Source: CANKHA01 sp963731585 (lineage in GTDB: Bacteria; Pseudomonadota; Alphaproteobacteria; Rhizobiales; Xanthobacteraceae). Taken from it: DNA of 64,000 nucleotides. The notes beneath the pieces are model-generated. The model was not told where the DNA came from. It saw nothing but the letters and a program-made list of their open reading frames with translations, and did not search any database. Position numbers and translations under genes: made by a program. Shown here in pieces: positions 62,657 to 64,000 of this stretch. The stretch's first letter is position 1; every line of letters begins with the position of its first letter. Location of the stretch: the NCBI GenBank assembly GCA_963731585.1, contig CAVSWC010000003.1:1166190-1230189 (forward strand). The letters are read 5' to 3'.

Positions 62657-63520
62657 ATGTCCCTTCGCCTCGCCAGTTTCCGCGTGAATGGCCGTACCAG
62701 CTACGGCGCCGTGACCGACAAGGGCCTTGTCGATATCGGCCGCAAGCTTTCCGCCAAATACCCCACGCTGCTCGACGTATTGCGGGCCAATGCGATCGGC
62801 GAGGCGCGCCAGGCCATGTCCGGTCAGCCGGATCATCAGCTGAGCGAGGTGGAAATGCTGATCCCGATCCTCGCGCCGGAAAAGATCATTTGCGTCGGGA
62901 TCAACTATCCGGAACGGAACGAAGAATACAAAGACGGCCGGCCCACGCCGAAATATCCGAACCTGTTCGTGCGGTTTCCTTCCTCCTTCGTCGGGCATGA
63001 CCAGCCGCTGGTCCGGCCGAAAGTCTCGGACAAGTTCGATTATGAGGGTGAGATCGTCCTGGTGATCGGGCGCGAAGGACGCAATGTTCCAAAGGAAGAG
63101 GCGTTGAAGATGATCGGCGGGCTCACGCTCGGCAACGAGGGCAGCGTCCGCGACTGGGTGCGGCACGGAACGCTGAACGTCACCCAGGGCAAGAATTTCG
63201 ACCGCTCCGGAAGCCTCGGGCCGTGGGTCGTCCCGGCCGAGGATGTCGATCCCGGCAAGGGCCTGCATCTCACCACCAAGGTCAACGGCGAACTGCGGCA
63301 GGACGACAATAGCGCGCACCTGACCTGGGACTTCGCCTGGCTGATCAATTACATCAGCACCTTCACGACGCTCCGCCCCGGCGACATGATCATGACCGGG
63401 ACGCCCACCGGCGCCGGCGGCCATCACACGCCGCCGAAATGGCTCAAGCCGGGCGATGTCGTGGAAGTGGAGGTTCCGGAAATCGGCGTGCTGCGGAACT
63501 CCGTGGTCGACGAGGGCTAG
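62657..63520 (+). CDS. Fumarylacetoacetate hydrolase (FAH) family protein 2
   Basis: A 287-residue enzyme starting MSLRLASFRVNGRTSYG. Core motifs are KFDYEGEIVLVIGREGRNV, then TLGNEGSVRDWVRHG, GKNFDRSGSLGPWVVPAED and MIMTGTPTGAGG. It has E in GNEGS where many members have D (AND), so its metal site may differ from protein 1. It resembles 2-hydroxymuconate-type isomerases or hydratases more than true FAH. It reads toward the Pht5-like gene at 63566. Confidence 0.9.
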   Translation: MSLRLASFRVNGRTSYGAVTDKGLVDIGRKLSAKYPTLLDVLRANAIGEARQAMSGQPDHQLSEVEMLIPILAPEKIICVGINYPERNEEYKDGRPTPKYPNLFVRFPSSFVGHDQPLVRPKVSDKFDYEGEIVLVIGREGRNVPKEEALKMIGGLTLGNEGSVRDWVRHGTLNVTQGKNFDRSGSLGPWVVPAEDVDPGKGLHLTTKVNGELRQDDNSAHLTWDFAWLINYISTFTTLRPGDMIMTGTPTGAGGHHTPPKWLKPGDVVEVEVPEIGVLRNSVVDEG

Positions 63521-63565
63521 TGCCGCCGCAGGTAGCGATGCGTTACCAGATATCGGGACTACCCA

Positions 63566-64000
63566 ATGGCCGCTTTGAAGCTTAACTTCGCTGCATCGCT
63601 GTACGATCGTCTGCAGCCGCTTTACACCGGCGAGATCAAGCCGGAGGGCATTGACCTCAACTTTATCCCGATCGAGCTCCCGCGTCCGATCTTCGACCGC
63701 ATGTCGGGTGGGGAGGAATTCGACGTCGCCGAGTATTCCAGCTCCGAATACATCCAGCGCTACGCCGCTGGAAAGTGCAATTTTATAGCGATACCGGTGT
63801 TTCCATCGCGCTCTTTCCGCCATGACGTCATCGGCATCAACAAGAATGCCGGCATCAACAAGCCAAAGGATATCGAAGGCAAGCGCATCGGCGTCGCGCT
63901 CTACACCATGACCGCGGCGATCTTCGTGCGTGGCCTTCTGAGCGACGAATACGGCGTCGATTTTTCCAAGTGCAAATGGGTGCAGGGCGCGATCAACACG
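63566..64000 (+). CDS. Pht5-like substrate-binding or decarboxylase-family protein 2 (partial)
   Basis: The first 145 codons of a gene cut by the window edge. It begins MAALKLNFAASLYDRLQPLY and has GIDLNFIPIEL and EFDVAEYSSSEYIQRY, matching the same positions in the protein at 29500 (GIDLTMV, EFDIAEISL). It belongs to the 4,5-dihydroxyphthalate decarboxylase-like group with an NMT1-type fold. There is no signal peptide. It follows the second FAH gene by 45 bases. Confidence 0.82.
   Translation, partial: MAALKLNFAASLYDRLQPLYTGEIKPEGIDLNFIPIELPRPIFDRMSGGEEFDVAEYSSSEYIQRYAAGKCNFIAIPVFPSRSFRHDVIGINKNAGINKPKDIEGKRIGVALYTMTAAIFVRGLLSDEYGVDFSKCKWVQGAINT

Noticed and set aside
1..64000. CRISPR arrays, rRNA genes, phage or complete insertion sequences
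   Set aside because: No regularly spaced repeats, rRNA sequence, structural phage genes or transposases were found on either strand.

Overview
The window is high-GC DNA from an alphaproteobacterium. Gene families, intergenic hairpin repeats of the type common in Bradyrhizobium and Rhodopseudomonas, and the tRNA-Ser sequence point to Hyphomicrobiales, near Nitrobacteraceae or Xanthobacteraceae. The content is typical of a soil or water scavenger of organic acids: many periplasmic solute-binding proteins, ABC importers, one complete tripartite tricarboxylate transporter (TTT) and several catabolic gene groups. No phage, CRISPR array, rRNA operon or complete insertion sequence was seen.

Layout. 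1-2745: the 5' part of fdhD, then an overlapping pair encoding an ATP-grasp ligase and a zinc metallopeptidase. 2854-6102: a tungstate-type ABC importer (tupABC) with a divergent HTH plus ligand-binding regulator. 6148-6324: tRNA-Ser(GGA) preceded by a degenerate copy of its 5' third. 6433-12754: an alpha/beta hydrolase, two TctC proteins, an M20 amidohydrolase and a family 3 binding protein. 12804-17848: a TetR regulator facing an RND efflux pair, with three palindromic operators between them. 17957-21457: a phosphonate-type ABC importer. 21566-24523: tctABC, flanked by copies of the phnD 5' region. 24728-26218: glpK. 26445-32863: a possible catabolic unit (flavoprotein, TctC, Pht5-like protein, ornithine cyclodeaminase-like protein, two DJ-1 proteins). 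33072-34070: a YadA-like adhesin without a membrane anchor. 34430-39920: flavin monooxygenase, second alpha/beta hydrolase, TctC and an NMT1-like protein. 40022-45027: DUF2171 protein and a branched-chain-type ABC importer. 45201-47772: envelope proteins, including a 46-residue lipoprotein and an L,D-transpeptidase. 47769-52889: hyuA and hyuB, a membrane alpha/beta hydrolase and a methyltransferase. 53053-64000: a catabolic island with SDR, three cupins, two class II aldolases, TctC, an Asp/Glu-racemase-fold protein, an ion-transporter-type permease, two FAH-fold proteins, an ACMSD-type amidohydrolase and a partial Pht5-like protein.

Two patterns run through the window. First, six TctC proteins occur but only one tctAB membrane pair, so most of them must use a distant membrane complex or serve as sensors. 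Second, fourteen genes are split by frameshifts. At every junction I could resolve, the intact frame returns when one extra base is ignored, no premature stop caused by substitution was seen, and the corrected lengths are whole codons. I read these as insertion errors in the assembly, and I annotate the genes as probably intact in the organism.
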